Below, one piece after another: positions 6,877 to 13,064 of a stretch of DNA of 15,468 bases. Every line of letters starts with the position of its first letter. The first letter of the stretch is position 1. The stretch is taken from positions 1 to 15,468 of the forward strand of contig JBDLHX010000056.1 in the NCBI GenBank assembly GCA_039715165.1, in the 5' to 3' direction. Under the pieces are notes generated by a model. That model was not told the origin of the DNA. It was given only the letters and a program-made list of their open reading frames with translations, and searched no databases. The position numbers and the translations under genes were made by a program. The stretch is from JAHEEL01 sp039715165. Its GTDB lineage: Bacteria; Actinomycetota; Acidimicrobiia; Spongiisociales; UBA5794.

Positions 6877-8385
6877 ATGCAAGGCCTCCGCAGCGACGAC
6901 CGGTCATCCGGCGTCATCCTACATCCCACCTCTCTCCCCGGCCGGTACGGCGTCGGCGATCTCGGCAGCGCAGCGCACCGTTGGGTCGACCGCCTGGCGG
7001 ACACCGAGACAGGTCTCTGGCAGATCCTCCCCGTCGGTCCGACCGGATACGGGGATTCCCCGTATCAGTGCTTCTCGGCGTTCGCGGGCAACGTCAATCT
7101 CGTCTCTCCCGAGCTGCTCGTCGCGAACGAACTCATCGACGACCCGGGAACGCCGGCATTCCCGGACGACCACGTCGACTACGGCAGCGTGATCCCGTGG
7201 AAGCGGCGTCTCCTCGCCGAGGCGCACGACACGTTCTCCCGTGGAGGTGGGGACTCCGACCTCGGGGACGCGTTCGACCGGTTCCGGACGCAGCAGAACT
7301 GGCTCGACGACTATGCGCTCTTCATGGCCATCAAGATCGACCAGGGTGGTGGGAGCTGGCAGGACTGGCCGGAGGCGCTTCGACTGCGCGAGACCGGAGC
7401 CCTCGCGGAGGTTCGAAACCGGCTCTCGGGAACGATCGAACGGATCCGTTTCTCGCAGTTCCTCTTCTTCCAACAGTGGGACGACCTCCACCGGCACGCG
7501 GCCGACCGAGGCGTGCGCATCATCGGAGACGTGCCCATCTTCGTGGCGGGGGATTCTGCCGACGTATGGGCCTCGCCGGAGCGGTTCCGGCTCGACGCCA
7601 AGCACCGGCCCACGGTGGTAGCCGGCGTCCCGCCCGACTACTTCTCAGAGACGGGGCAGCTGTGGGGCAACCCGCTCTACGACTGGGACCATCATGCGGA
7701 GACCGGCTACGCGTGGTGGGCGGAGCGGCTGCGATCCACATTCGAGATCGCCGACATCGCGAGGATCGACCACTTCCGTGGCTTCGCCGATTACTGGGAG
7801 ATCCCGGCGGACGCAGAGACCGCAATCGACGGGGCGTGGCATGACGGACCCGGCGTCGCACTCTTCGACGCCGTCCGGGAGCGTCTCGGAGATCTGCCGA
7901 TCATCGCCGAAGACCTCGGAGACCTCTCCGACAAGGTCCCCGAACTGCTCGAGCGAGTCGGATTCCCCGGCATGAGGGTTCTGGCGTTCGCGTTCTCATC
8001 CGACGACACCAACCCATTTCTCCCACACAACTACCCCGTTGAGACCATCGCATACACGGGCACGCACGACAACGACACCACCCTCGGTTGGTGGGAGTCT
8101 GCGCCGGAGGCCGAGCGCGAGTTCGCCGGGCGTTACTTGTCGGTCGACCCGGCGGATCCCGTCGCCGCGTTCCTCGAGGCGTTGTGGGGCTCACGTGCGA
8201 TGTTCGCCATCGCCCCACTCCAGGATCTCCTCCGGCTCGGTTCGCCAGGCCGCATGAACATCCCGGGCACGACCGACGCGAACTGGCAGTGGAGAGTCTC
8301 GGCGAGTCAGCTCGAGGACGATCGTTGGTTCGACGAGCTTTCAGACCTCAACCAGCGTCACGGGCGAGCGCTGCCGACGTCGTAG
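6877..8385 (+). CDS. malQ: 4-alpha-glucanotransferase (amylomaltase, GH77)
   Basis: The 502-residue cytoplasmic enzyme transfers alpha-1,4-glucan segments between maltooligosaccharides. GH77 landmarks are present: ILHPTSLPGRYGVGDLG at 14-30, GDVPIFVAGDSADVW at 217-231, the nucleophile D298 in RIDHFRGF, the acid/base E345 in IIAEDLG, and D400 in YTGTHDND. These three catalytic residues are offset by a constant +5 from Asp293/Glu340/Asp395 of Thermus aquaticus amylomaltase. The length matches the short Thermus-type form rather than the longer E. coli form. I chose the ATG at 6877: upstream in-frame codons to 6739 run through the divergent gene and lack family similarity, and a -10 box sits at leaderless distance. 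No maltose transport or glycogen genes are adjacent. Confidence 0.95.
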   Translation: MQGLRSDDRSSGVILHPTSLPGRYGVGDLGSAAHRWVDRLADTETGLWQILPVGPTGYGDSPYQCFSAFAGNVNLVSPELLVANELIDDPGTPAFPDDHVDYGSVIPWKRRLLAEAHDTFSRGGGDSDLGDAFDRFRTQQNWLDDYALFMAIKIDQGGGSWQDWPEALRLRETGALAEVRNRLSGTIERIRFSQFLFFQQWDDLHRHAADRGVRIIGDVPIFVAGDSADVWASPERFRLDAKHRPTVVAGVPPDYFSETGQLWGNPLYDWDHHAETGYAWWAERLRSTFEIADIARIDHFRGFADYWEIPADAETAIDGAWHDGPGVALFDAVRERLGDLPIIAEDLGDLSDKVPELLERVGFPGMRVLAFAFSSDDTNPFLPHNYPVETIAYTGTHDNDTTLGWWESAPEAEREFAGRYLSVDPADPVAAFLEALWGSRAMFAIAPLQDLLRLGSPGRMNIPGTTDANWQWRVSASQLEDDRWFDELSDLNQRHGRALPTS

Positions 8386-8401
8386 AGAGATCGGCTCCTC
8401 G

Positions 8402-8686
8402 CTACTTGAGTTCGACGAGCGTGTTCGTCCTCAGATCGAGCACTCGTTCGACCGGGCTACCACCGTCCGCGATCCATCGTGCGAGCGTCTCACCGGGTGC
8501 GCGCACGACCCACCACGCCACATCCTGGCTCCCCGACGCACGGAAGGTGGACCACGCCTTCCGACCGGCGTCGATCGCCGCTGCTTCGGTGTTGAACAAG
8601 TCGAGAACCCGCTCCTGGGTGCCGGCGAACATGCCCCCTTCACGGAACGCAGGTTCAACGAATTCCACGAGCTCGTACTGACTCAT
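8402..8686 (-). CDS. Hypothetical protein, 94 aa
   Basis: I do not recognise a named family. The ATG at 8686 has a good ribosome-binding site (AGGAG, spacing 6) and the frame has normal high-GC codon use. The protein is soluble, with an N-terminal SQYELVEFVEP strand, a helical middle (about 25-48, ERVLDLFNTEAAAIDAGRKAWSTF read in parts), a Trp-rich strand AWWVVRAPGE and a C-terminal DLRTNTLVELK. The pattern suggests a small alpha/beta domain. It is convergent with malQ (16-bp gap) and divergent from hpt. Confidence 0.75.
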   Translation of the reverse strand: MSQYELVEFVEPAFREGGMFAGTQERVLDLFNTEAAAIDAGRKAWSTFRASGSQDVAWWVVRAPGETLARWIADGGSPVERVLDLRTNTLVELK

Positions 8687-8742
8687 TCGCACTCCTCCTA
8701 CTCCCCGATCGCATCGTATCGCATGGGTCGAGTTCCGTGTCG

Positions 8743-8754
8743 TAGGATTCACAC
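8743..8754 (+). promoter_or_regulatory. -10 box for a leaderless hpt transcript
   Basis: TAGGAT (8743-8748, matching TAnnnT) ends six bases before the hpt ATG at 8755, the usual distance from a -10 box to a transcript start. There is no Shine-Dalgarno sequence before this ATG, so a leaderless mRNA is the simplest reading. No -35 consensus is evident. Confidence 0.5.
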
Positions 8755-9261
8755 ATGGAACTCGAATCCCGCTTCAGCACAGAAGAGATCGCGACCGCCG
8801 TCGAGCGTGTCGCAGGCGAGATCTCGGCCGACTACTCCGAGGACACGCCGCTCATGGTCGGCATCCTCACCGGATCGTTCGTCTTCCTCGCCGATCTGGT
8901 CCGAGCGATGTCGATTCCCGTGGAGATCGACTTCATCCGGGCGCGGTCCTACGGAAAGGGAACGGTCTCGTCGGGTGCCGTTGAGATCACGAAGGACATC
9001 GAGCACGACGTGACAGGGCGCACCGTCATTCTCGTCGAGGACATCCTCGACACCGGCCTGACGCTCGAGTTCGTCAGCGATCGAGTGAGGGCCGGCCGTC
9101 CCGGAGAAGTGAAGACCTGTTCTCTGCTCGTCAGAGAGGGCGCCACCCCATCCGACTACATGGGCCTGTGGATCCCTCAGGGGTTCGTCGTCGGCTACGG
9201 CATCGACTACGCCGAGCAGTACCGGGGTCTACCGGACATCAAATCGGTGCCGGGCACCTGA
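8755..9261 (+). CDS. hpt: Hypoxanthine (guanine) phosphoribosyltransferase
   Basis: The 168-residue cytoplasmic purine-salvage enzyme joins hypoxanthine or guanine to PRPP to give IMP or GMP. The PRPP-binding signature VILVEDILDTGLTL lies at 91-104, with the acidic pair E95-D96 and D99. The ILTGS loop at 37-41 contacts pyrophosphate, RARSYG at 62-67 starts the flexible loop, and GFVVGYGIDYAEQYRGLP near the C-terminus is the conserved purine-site end. Length and motif order are those of bacterial HPRT. In many actinobacteria hpt lies by tilS and ftsH; those genes are not visible here. Confidence 0.95.
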   Translation: MELESRFSTEEIATAVERVAGEISADYSEDTPLMVGILTGSFVFLADLVRAMSIPVEIDFIRARSYGKGTVSSGAVEITKDIEHDVTGRTVILVEDILDTGLTLEFVSDRVRAGRPGEVKTCSLLVREGATPSDYMGLWIPQGFVVGYGIDYAEQYRGLPDIKSVPGT

Positions 9262-9304
9262 TCCGCTATCGACCCGCGAGGCTTGCGCGTCTAGGGTTCG
9301 ATGC

Positions 9305-9312
9305 GAGGAGGT
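9305..9312 (+). promoter_or_regulatory. Strong Shine-Dalgarno for the ABM-like gene
   Basis: GAGGAGGT, nearly the full anti-16S complement, ends 4 nt before the ATG at 9317. A possible -10, TAGGGT at 9292-9297, precedes it, which would allow transcription separate from hpt with a leader of about 13 nt. Confidence 0.6.
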
Positions 9313-9316
9313 TCTG

Positions 9317-9610
9317 ATGTTCGCCGTCACCTATCGGATCCGCGTACGCCCCGACCAGCGCCAGGCGTTCTCCGTCTGCTGGAGGACGATTGCCGAAGCG
9401 AAGCGCGACCACTGCGGGAGTCTCGGATCTGAGCTCTTCGTGCAGTCGGACGGCTCTCACGTTGTCCTTGAACGGTGGCCGGACAAGGACACGTACGACC
9501 GGTGCTCGCTGCCGGAGAACTACGTCGATCTCGACGGCGACATGCATGGCCTCTGCACCGAGTGGGAAGAGACGGGCCAACTCGAACAGGCCGAATCCGT
9601 CACGACCTGA
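9317..9610 (+). CDS. ABM (antibiotic biosynthesis monooxygenase)-fold small protein
   Basis: The 97-residue protein has the dimeric alpha+beta barrel pattern of ABM/YgiN-like proteins. A first strand FAVTYRIRVRPDQ leads to a helix (QAFSVCWRTIAEAKR), then a Cys/Gly turn, a strand SELFVQSDGSHVVLERWPDKDTYDR, and a C-terminal helix with an acidic end. Members range from cofactor-free monooxygenases to haem-degrading enzymes and proteins of unknown role; no substrate can be read here. The start is fixed by the strong ribosome-binding site at 9305-9312. It lies 55 bp after hpt on the same strand. Confidence 0.7.
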   Translation: MFAVTYRIRVRPDQRQAFSVCWRTIAEAKRDHCGSLGSELFVQSDGSHVVLERWPDKDTYDRCSLPENYVDLDGDMHGLCTEWEETGQLEQAESVTT

Positions 9611-9641
9611 CAACCCGACCCGCGTACCTTCCACTCTGACC

Positions 9642-9663
9642 GGCGGAGGCGCACTAGTCCGCC
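9642..9663 (+). terminator. Candidate hairpin after the ABM-like gene
   Basis: GGCGGA (9642-9647) pairs with TCCGCC (9658-9663) around a 10-nt loop, 31 bp after the stop codon. There is no T-run afterwards, so termination is only a possibility. Confidence 0.3.
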
Positions 9664-9722
9664 CGTCACCCTCGCGAATCCTTCTGTACGACGGCGTTCA
9701 AGTGCGCCATCCTGTTCTTGTC

Positions 9723-9917
9723 ATGGAAGGCATCACAACACAACACGCAACCGGGTTCGTCTGTCACATCTGCGATGGCATCGCCGTCGTTGATCTCGAC
9801 GGCGAGTACCTCTGTGCTCATCACGCCATCGAGGCCATGGAGAAGGTCGAAGTCGATCTCCGCAATGAGGAACCGTCGGTCACGGTTTCGGAGCAAGACG
9901 CTCGGCTCTCCGCGTAG
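9723..9917 (+). CDS. Small putative zinc-binding protein, 64 aa
   Basis: The 64-residue product contains C14-HI-C17 and C31-AH-H34, a CxxC-x13-CxxH arrangement consistent with a single structural zinc site. The intervening strand GIAVVDLDGEY would form the hairpin. The remaining part (EAMEKVEVDLRNEE) is an acidic helix. The ATG at 9723 lacks a clear ribosome-binding site, and the frame is open far upstream with no family support. No gene name is offered; treatment-of-plant-waste-type or ribosomal-zinc proteins cannot be told apart at this length. The confidence reflects the well-placed Cys/His residues and the intergenic location. Confidence 0.6.
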   Translation: MEGITTQHATGFVCHICDGIAVVDLDGEYLCAHHAIEAMEKVEVDLRNEEPSVTVSEQDARLSA

Positions 9918-10030
9918 CCGGCCCCCATCGCGGGTTCGGCTGGGCTTCTCTTCGTAGGCACCGGGGTGTGCCGCGCGTGTGCATTCGTCTCCGGCGAACG
10001 CCCCCGTCTGCTATGACTTGAGGGGTAGCG

Positions 10031-10050
10031 CCTCCACGCGGAGGGAGGTG
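10031..10050 (+). promoter_or_regulatory. Possible ribosome-binding-site hairpin before the 118-aa gene
   Basis: CCTCC (10031-10035) can pair with GGAGG at 10040-10044 or with the overlapping GGAGG at 10044-10048. The latter is the Shine-Dalgarno of the gene starting at 10055. Pairing with the second copy would hide the ribosome-binding site. A possible -10, TATGAC at 10012-10017, lies just upstream. Confidence 0.4.
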
Positions 10051-10054
10051 AAAT

Positions 10055-10411
10055 ATGACGTGGAATACAGCGCTCAAGATCAGCTACGAGCATCCGATGG
10101 CAGGCCGCGAAGCGAAAGCCATGGAGGTCTTCGCCGACGCACTCACCATCTACGGCAAGCTCGCTGCGGAGGGTAAGTGCGCCGAGCCCGAGGTCTTCCA
10201 CCACCTCGTCAGCGGTGGGTTCTTCATCGTGAAGTGCGAGACGGTCGAGATCGCAGTCGAGATCCTCCAGATGGACGACGTCCGCCACATGCTCGACGAA
10301 GCGGTCTTCACCGTCGAAGGCTTCGATGTGGAGATCATGGTCACAGGCGAGCAGCTGATGAGCAACATGTCCCTGTACACGACGATCGGGACCGAACTCG
10401 GGTACATCTAG
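10055..10411 (+). CDS. Hypothetical protein, 118 aa
   Basis: I do not recognise the family. The ATG at 10055 is preceded by GGAGGTG (spacing about 4). The protein is soluble: an N-terminal strand TWNTALKISYEHPMAGREAK, helix AMEVFADALTIYGKLAAEG, a strand-rich middle GGFFIVKCETVEIAVEILQ, helix DDVRHMLDEAVF and a strand EGFDVEIMVTGEQ. The alternation and length suggest a ferredoxin-like or dimeric alpha/beta barrel fold, with two Cys (KCAEP and VKCET) that are not arranged as a metal motif. It is followed by a strong hairpin, so it probably forms its own transcript. Confidence 0.8.
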   Translation: MTWNTALKISYEHPMAGREAKAMEVFADALTIYGKLAAEGKCAEPEVFHHLVSGGFFIVKCETVEIAVEILQMDDVRHMLDEAVFTVEGFDVEIMVTGEQLMSNMSLYTTIGTELGYI

Positions 10412-10426
10412 GCCCAGTCGCGACCC

Positions 10427-10461
10427 GGGAGGGGCACAGCGGCGGGGGGTGCCCCTCTCCC
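10427..10461 (+). terminator. Strong GC hairpin, probable terminator
   Basis: GAGGGGCAC (10429-10437) pairs perfectly with GTGCCCCTC (10449-10457), and GGG/CCC can extend the stem around a small bulge; the loop is 11 nt. It begins 16 nt after the stop of the 118-residue gene. It lacks a T-tract, which is common for terminators in high-GC actinobacteria. Confidence 0.6.
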
Positions 10462-10580
10462 AATAATCCCAGGATCCTCCGGCCCTCTCCCCTATCGTCG
10501 CCTCGTTCGCATCCGGAGACCGGCTCAAGGGTGCCGATTCCGATGCCGACGCGTATGGAATGCCCACAGATGGAGGAACT

Positions 10581-10811
10581 ATGGGTACCCGAAGCGTTCA
10601 GGAACTCCCGGTCCGCATCTTGACGGATGAGGAGCTGCTCGGAGAGTTCGATCGGACCTTCACGACGGCGGTCTCGCCGATTTCGAACAACGGCAACGGA
10701 AGCCAGCCCAATGGGAGAGCAGTCCGGCGCAACGCAGCAGCGATGGAGGAGCTGCTGCGACGCGGCTACCGGTCGAAGACGCCGAGCTGGTCCAAGACCG
10801 GACCGTCCTGA
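10581..10811 (+). CDS. Hypothetical protein, 76 aa
   Basis: No family is recognised. The ATG at 10581 has GGAGG at 10572-10576 (spacing 4); an in-frame ATG at 10560 would add 7 residues without a ribosome-binding site. The first half (LPVRILTDEELLGEFDRTF) reads as a short strand and helix. An Asn/Gly-rich turn follows (SNNGNGSQPNG), then a basic helix (RRNAAAMEELLRRGY). It is the last gene before the tRNA-derived att copy, so it marks the core side of the boundary. Confidence 0.6.
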   Translation: MGTRSVQELPVRILTDEELLGEFDRTFTTAVSPISNNGNGSQPNGRAVRRNAAAMEELLRRGYRSKTPSWSKTGPS

Positions 10812-10835
10812 ACCCCCCGATACGAAGCCCTCGTG

Positions 10836-10875
10836 GTGGGCGCTACTGGGATTGAACCAGTGACCTCTGCCGTGT
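10836..10875 (-). repeat. att site: exact 40-bp copy of the 3' half of tRNA-Val
   Basis: These 40 bases are identical and in the same orientation to positions 2-41, covering the tRNA from its second anticodon base through the T-arm and acceptor to one base beyond the discriminator. The 5' half of a tRNA does not follow, so this is a fragment and not a gene. A displaced tRNA 3' end is the standard scar of tyrosine-recombinase integration. For a minus-strand target the displaced end marks the left limit of an element lying to the right, with the restored tRNA at its other end outside this window. Confidence 0.8.
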
Positions 10876-10886
10876 TGAAACTGATT

Positions 10887-10899
10887 GGGGCTGCGCCCC
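10887..10899 (-). terminator. GC hairpin next to the att core
   Basis: GGGGC (10887-10891) and GCCCC (10895-10899) pair around TGC. On the minus strand the stem is followed by AATCAGTTTC, weakly T-rich, so it could terminate leftward transcription arriving from the element. Confidence 0.35.
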
Positions 10900-11048
10900 G
10901 ACCTAGCGTTTCGCCAGAAAGCCTGCGTGGCAACAGTTTCGTTGCTCACGGTTGTTCGTCATTTCGCGTCGTTTCTCGGTGGCGTGTGGGGTTCTTGTGG
11001 GGTTTGCGTGTGACCGCTCACCTCCTGATCCGTAGATCTCCAAGGGGT

Positions 11049-11139
11049 GTCCACAGGCGTCCACAGCCGTCCACACAGCCAGGAACAGAAGGCCTCCCAG
11101 TCCACAGGCGTCCACACCCGTCCACAGCCGTCCAGAGCT
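11049..11139. repeat. Seven phased decamer repeats (candidate integrase arm-type sites)
   Basis: Copies of GTCCACAGGC or close variants start at 11049, 11059 and 11069, and again at 11100, 11110, 11120 and 11130. Within each cluster the step is exactly 10 bp, and the clusters are 51 bp apart, about five helical turns, so all copies face the same side of the helix. They lie about 175-265 bp inside the proposed element from the att core, a typical place for arm-type binding sites of tyrosine integrases. A DnaA or plasmid iteron role is a less likely alternative. Confidence 0.6.
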
Positions 11140-11140
11140 A

Positions 11141-11164
11141 TTGGCTCCCAGATTGGCTCCCAAC
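11141..11164. repeat. Tandem 12-bp repeat, two copies
   Basis: TTGGCTCCCA occurs at 11141-11150 and again at 11153-11162, a 12-bp period. Read on the minus strand in one frame this gives LGANLGAN. Such tandem GxNxG-like ends are seen at the C-terminus of some phage-type integrases, so this could be the tail of a lost integrase gene, but no upstream integrase sequence is recognisable. Confidence 0.4.
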
Positions 11165-11551
11165 GTGACCGAGAGGCCAGACGCATGTGAGGCGGCGCCG
11201 TCGGAAGCGAAGATCGCTTGAAGGTGATTGCCTTCAGCAACAGTGGACAGCTGCCGCCCATTCGGCCCTCAGGCTATGAGCCCGTTTGATGGTTCCAGGC
11301 ATACAGCGATTCGCCACCCGATACCCATCCACAACAAGGGCTTCGTGCTTGCGGGCCGCCGCGCTCCCGCTCCGATTCGCCCTACCTCGCCGGACCAAAT
11401 GCGGACCACTGGGCCTCAGGGGCGGCGTGAGCAGACCGTGCATATCACCGGTTCCGGGCACGCAGAACACGCCCGAATCCTGGCCGGGTACACCTGATCC
11501 GGACCACTACGGTTGCGTCCGGAATCGGAGTGACGCCTCGACAGACCGTTC

Positions 11552-11965
11552 CTAGCGATTCACCTCGGGCCACTTCCACACATGCCACAAGATCGCCAGA
11601 CCGGCGGCAACCGTGACGGCAGTGGTAAGGGACACGCCGGCGGACATCTCCTTATTGGCGACGAGATGCCCGATCAGACCCCAGACCCACATGGCGGTGA
11701 CGATCACGCCGACACCCGCGTTGGCGTACCGGTTCGGACGATCTCGCAGGACCAGCGTGACGAACGCCATCACCAACGGAACGAGCCAGAACAGAGCGAA
11801 CATGACCACCATCCAGGCGGCTATCTCCGCGTCTTCGATTCGCCCCTCCAGCAGGTCGCCGAGCGTGCCCGGCAGAAGCACCTCCAGCAGCATGTGTGCG
11901 GACATACTCACAGCGATGACAATCCAAAGAACCGCGATCCGCACTCGCCAAGCCAGCAACTCCAT
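11552..11965 (-). CDS. Four-helix membrane protein, DUF6326-like
   Basis: The 137-residue integral membrane protein has hydrophobic helices at about 6-30, 50-72, 82-101 and 108-128. The conserved pattern LWIVIAVSMSAHMLL near residue 13, a short polar loop with GTLGDLLEGRIEDAE, then LVLRDRPNRYANAGVGVIV and the ending ILWHVWKWPEV follow the DUF6326 family, in which the R-x-NR-x-N loop and the terminal W-x-WKW are the recurring parts. No function is known for that family. The start at 11965 is set by GAGGAGGT about 7 nt upstream. Two palindromes lie 45-75 bp upstream of the start codon (12010-12040). It is the first recognisable gene of the proposed element. Confidence 0.8.
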   Translation of the reverse strand: MELLAWRVRIAVLWIVIAVSMSAHMLLEVLLPGTLGDLLEGRIEDAEIAAWMVVMFALFWLVPLVMAFVTLVLRDRPNRYANAGVGVIVTAMWVWGLIGHLVANKEMSAGVSLTTAVTVAAGLAILWHVWKWPEVNR

Positions 11966-12268
11966 CTCAATACCTCCTCACATGTCTCTGATCTGGTGCG
12001 CGGTCCCCAGACGCAGGTGCGTCGCTGAGCGGACCGGTCCAGGCTCCGCGGGTGTCCACGAACCCCTTCCAGAGTGACTCAAGGGGCATTCACACGTCAG
12101 CGCGGATCGTGCGATCGAGGTACTCACCCCCCGTTCTGGTGCGGTTGCCTATAGCTAATAGCGGTCCGACTGCTGACGGGCACCCACACAATCAGCCTAT
12201 CAACAGACACTCCACGGCGGGGAGGATTCCGCGCACATATCCTGACATCTGCGAAGGGTCGCGCTGGT
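11966..12268. other. 303-bp spacer
   Basis: Apart from the ribosome-binding site and the two palindromes of the DUF6326-like gene, I see no gene or named site here. The part from 12090 to 12268 has locally lower GC (for example CTATAGCTAATAG near 12150) and may hold a terminator or promoter that I cannot define. Confidence 0.4.
12010..12040. promoter_or_regulatory. Paired palindromes upstream of the DUF6326-like gene
   Basis: GACGCA-GG-TGCGTC (12010-12023) is a perfect 6-bp inverted repeat with a 2-bp centre, and GGACCGGTCC (12031-12040) is a perfect 10-bp palindrome. Their centres are 19 bp apart, near two helical turns, in the likely promoter region of the minus-strand gene starting at 11965. 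They are candidate operators. Confidence 0.4.
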
Positions 12269-12979
12269 TCAGTCCTTGCGTATGCGGTCAAGGGTTCGGC
12301 GCCACAGCACCTTGGGGAGCGATACGGCGTTGCGGCGGTTCCGGCTCCGTTCGAGCATCTCGGCTCGGGCCGCTTCGAAGACTTCCGGCGACGCCTTCGA
12401 CGGGTGACCCGAGTCGTAGGGCGGTTGGGGATCGTATTCGATGAGCAACTGGATGATCTGAGCACGCTCAGGGCCAGCAACCTCGGCAACGACATGGAGA
12501 CCGAGGTCGATACCGGCAGAGACCCCGGCAGCGGTAATCACCTTCCCCGATCGGACGATCCGCTCATCGCGGCGAGCCTCCGCGCCGAACCCTCCGAGCT
12601 GCCCCTGTGCGATCCAGTGCGTTGTCGCAGGCTTCCCTTCGAGGATTCCCGCAGCGGCGAGCACCAACGCGCCGGAACAGACCGACAGCGTGTAGGTCGT
12701 CGTTTCGTGGACCCGGCGAAGCCACTCGATCAGCTTCCCGTCGGCCATCGCCGTGACCGTCTCGGCCTCAGAGCCCGGAACCAGAACGATGTCCGGCGAC
12801 GGCGTCTCATCAAACGAATGGGTCGCGCCCAACACCAACACACCACTGTCGGTGACGATTGGTCCCGGCTCGCGTGCAACGAAGCGAATCTCAGCGTCGG
12901 GGAGGAACCTGAGCACCTCATACGGTCCGATCGCATCGAGCGTCGTAAGCCCCGGATACAACACAATCGCTATCTGCAC
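12269..12979 (-). CDS. DJ-1/PfpI family protein, isonitrile-hydratase-like
   Basis: The 236-residue protein belongs to the class I glutamine-amidotransferase-like DJ-1/PfpI superfamily. The first strand and loop MQIAIVLYPGLTTLDAIGPY (residues 1-20) carry the LD-x-x-GP motif. The nucleophile elbow is SV-C101-SGALVLAAAGILEG, followed by KPATTHW at 116-122, and AAGVSAGIDLGLHVV at 150-164 closes the domain. This is the pattern of isonitrile hydratase and of the amidase-like domain of GlxA/FtrA-type regulators, but no AraC-type DNA-binding domain follows; instead there is a basic helical tail (about 195-236). The GTG at 12979 puts the first strand at the N-terminus; an ATG at 13105 would add 42 residues of no family likeness. 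No clear ribosome-binding site is seen, so a leaderless start is possible. The substrate is unknown. Confidence 0.87.
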   Translation of the reverse strand: MQIAIVLYPGLTTLDAIGPYEVLRFLPDAEIRFVAREPGPIVTDSGVLVLGATHSFDETPSPDIVLVPGSEAETVTAMADGKLIEWLRRVHETTTYTLSVCSGALVLAAAGILEGKPATTHWIAQGQLGGFGAEARRDERIVRSGKVITAAGVSAGIDLGLHVVAEVAGPERAQIIQLLIEYDPQPPYDSGHPSKASPEVFEAARAEMLERSRNRRNAVSLPKVLWRRTLDRIRKD

Positions 12980-13064
12980 GGCGCTCGAGAGTAGCCGTGC
13001 TCGACCGCCCAGATCGACATCCGCACGCCTCGTGCCACCGATCGGATCACCGGGTAGGTAGGCG

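Larger units (their letters stand above)
10876..11551. other. Gene-free stretch at the element's left end
   Basis: These 676 bases hold the hairpin at 10887, the decamer clusters at 11049-11139 and the tandem repeat at 11141. Open frames of 66-111 codons on both strands lack ribosome-binding sites and family similarity. The frame that begins in the tRNA copy (GATGIEPVTS) is the familiar artefact of reading a tRNA 3' end. From 11165 to 11551 I see nothing I can name. Confidence 0.5.

Noticed and set aside
42..10835. A 10.8-kb mobile island bounded by the two tRNA-derived repeats
   Set aside because: The content is housekeeping-like (plsB, nfuA, malQ, hpt), and an element inserted in a minus-strand tRNA should lie on the tRNA's 3' side (left), not its 5' side. 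Recombination between the 40-bp direct repeats remains physically possible.
10836..10910. A second tRNA gene
   Set aside because: Only the 3' half matches; the sequence after 10875 cannot form the anticodon 5' strand, D-arm or acceptor 5' strand.
11049..11139. CRISPR array
   Set aside because: The units are 10 bp with no spacers, in two short clusters, and no cas gene is visible.
10833..11168. Protein-coding frame starting with GATGIEPVTS
   Set aside because: This is the known artefact of translating a tRNA 3' end; it then runs through the decamer repeats and has no ribosome-binding site.
12404..12994. Plus-strand frame of 196 codons opposite the PfpI-like gene
   Set aside because: It is antisense to a gene with clear family motifs and has no ribosome-binding site or similarity of its own.
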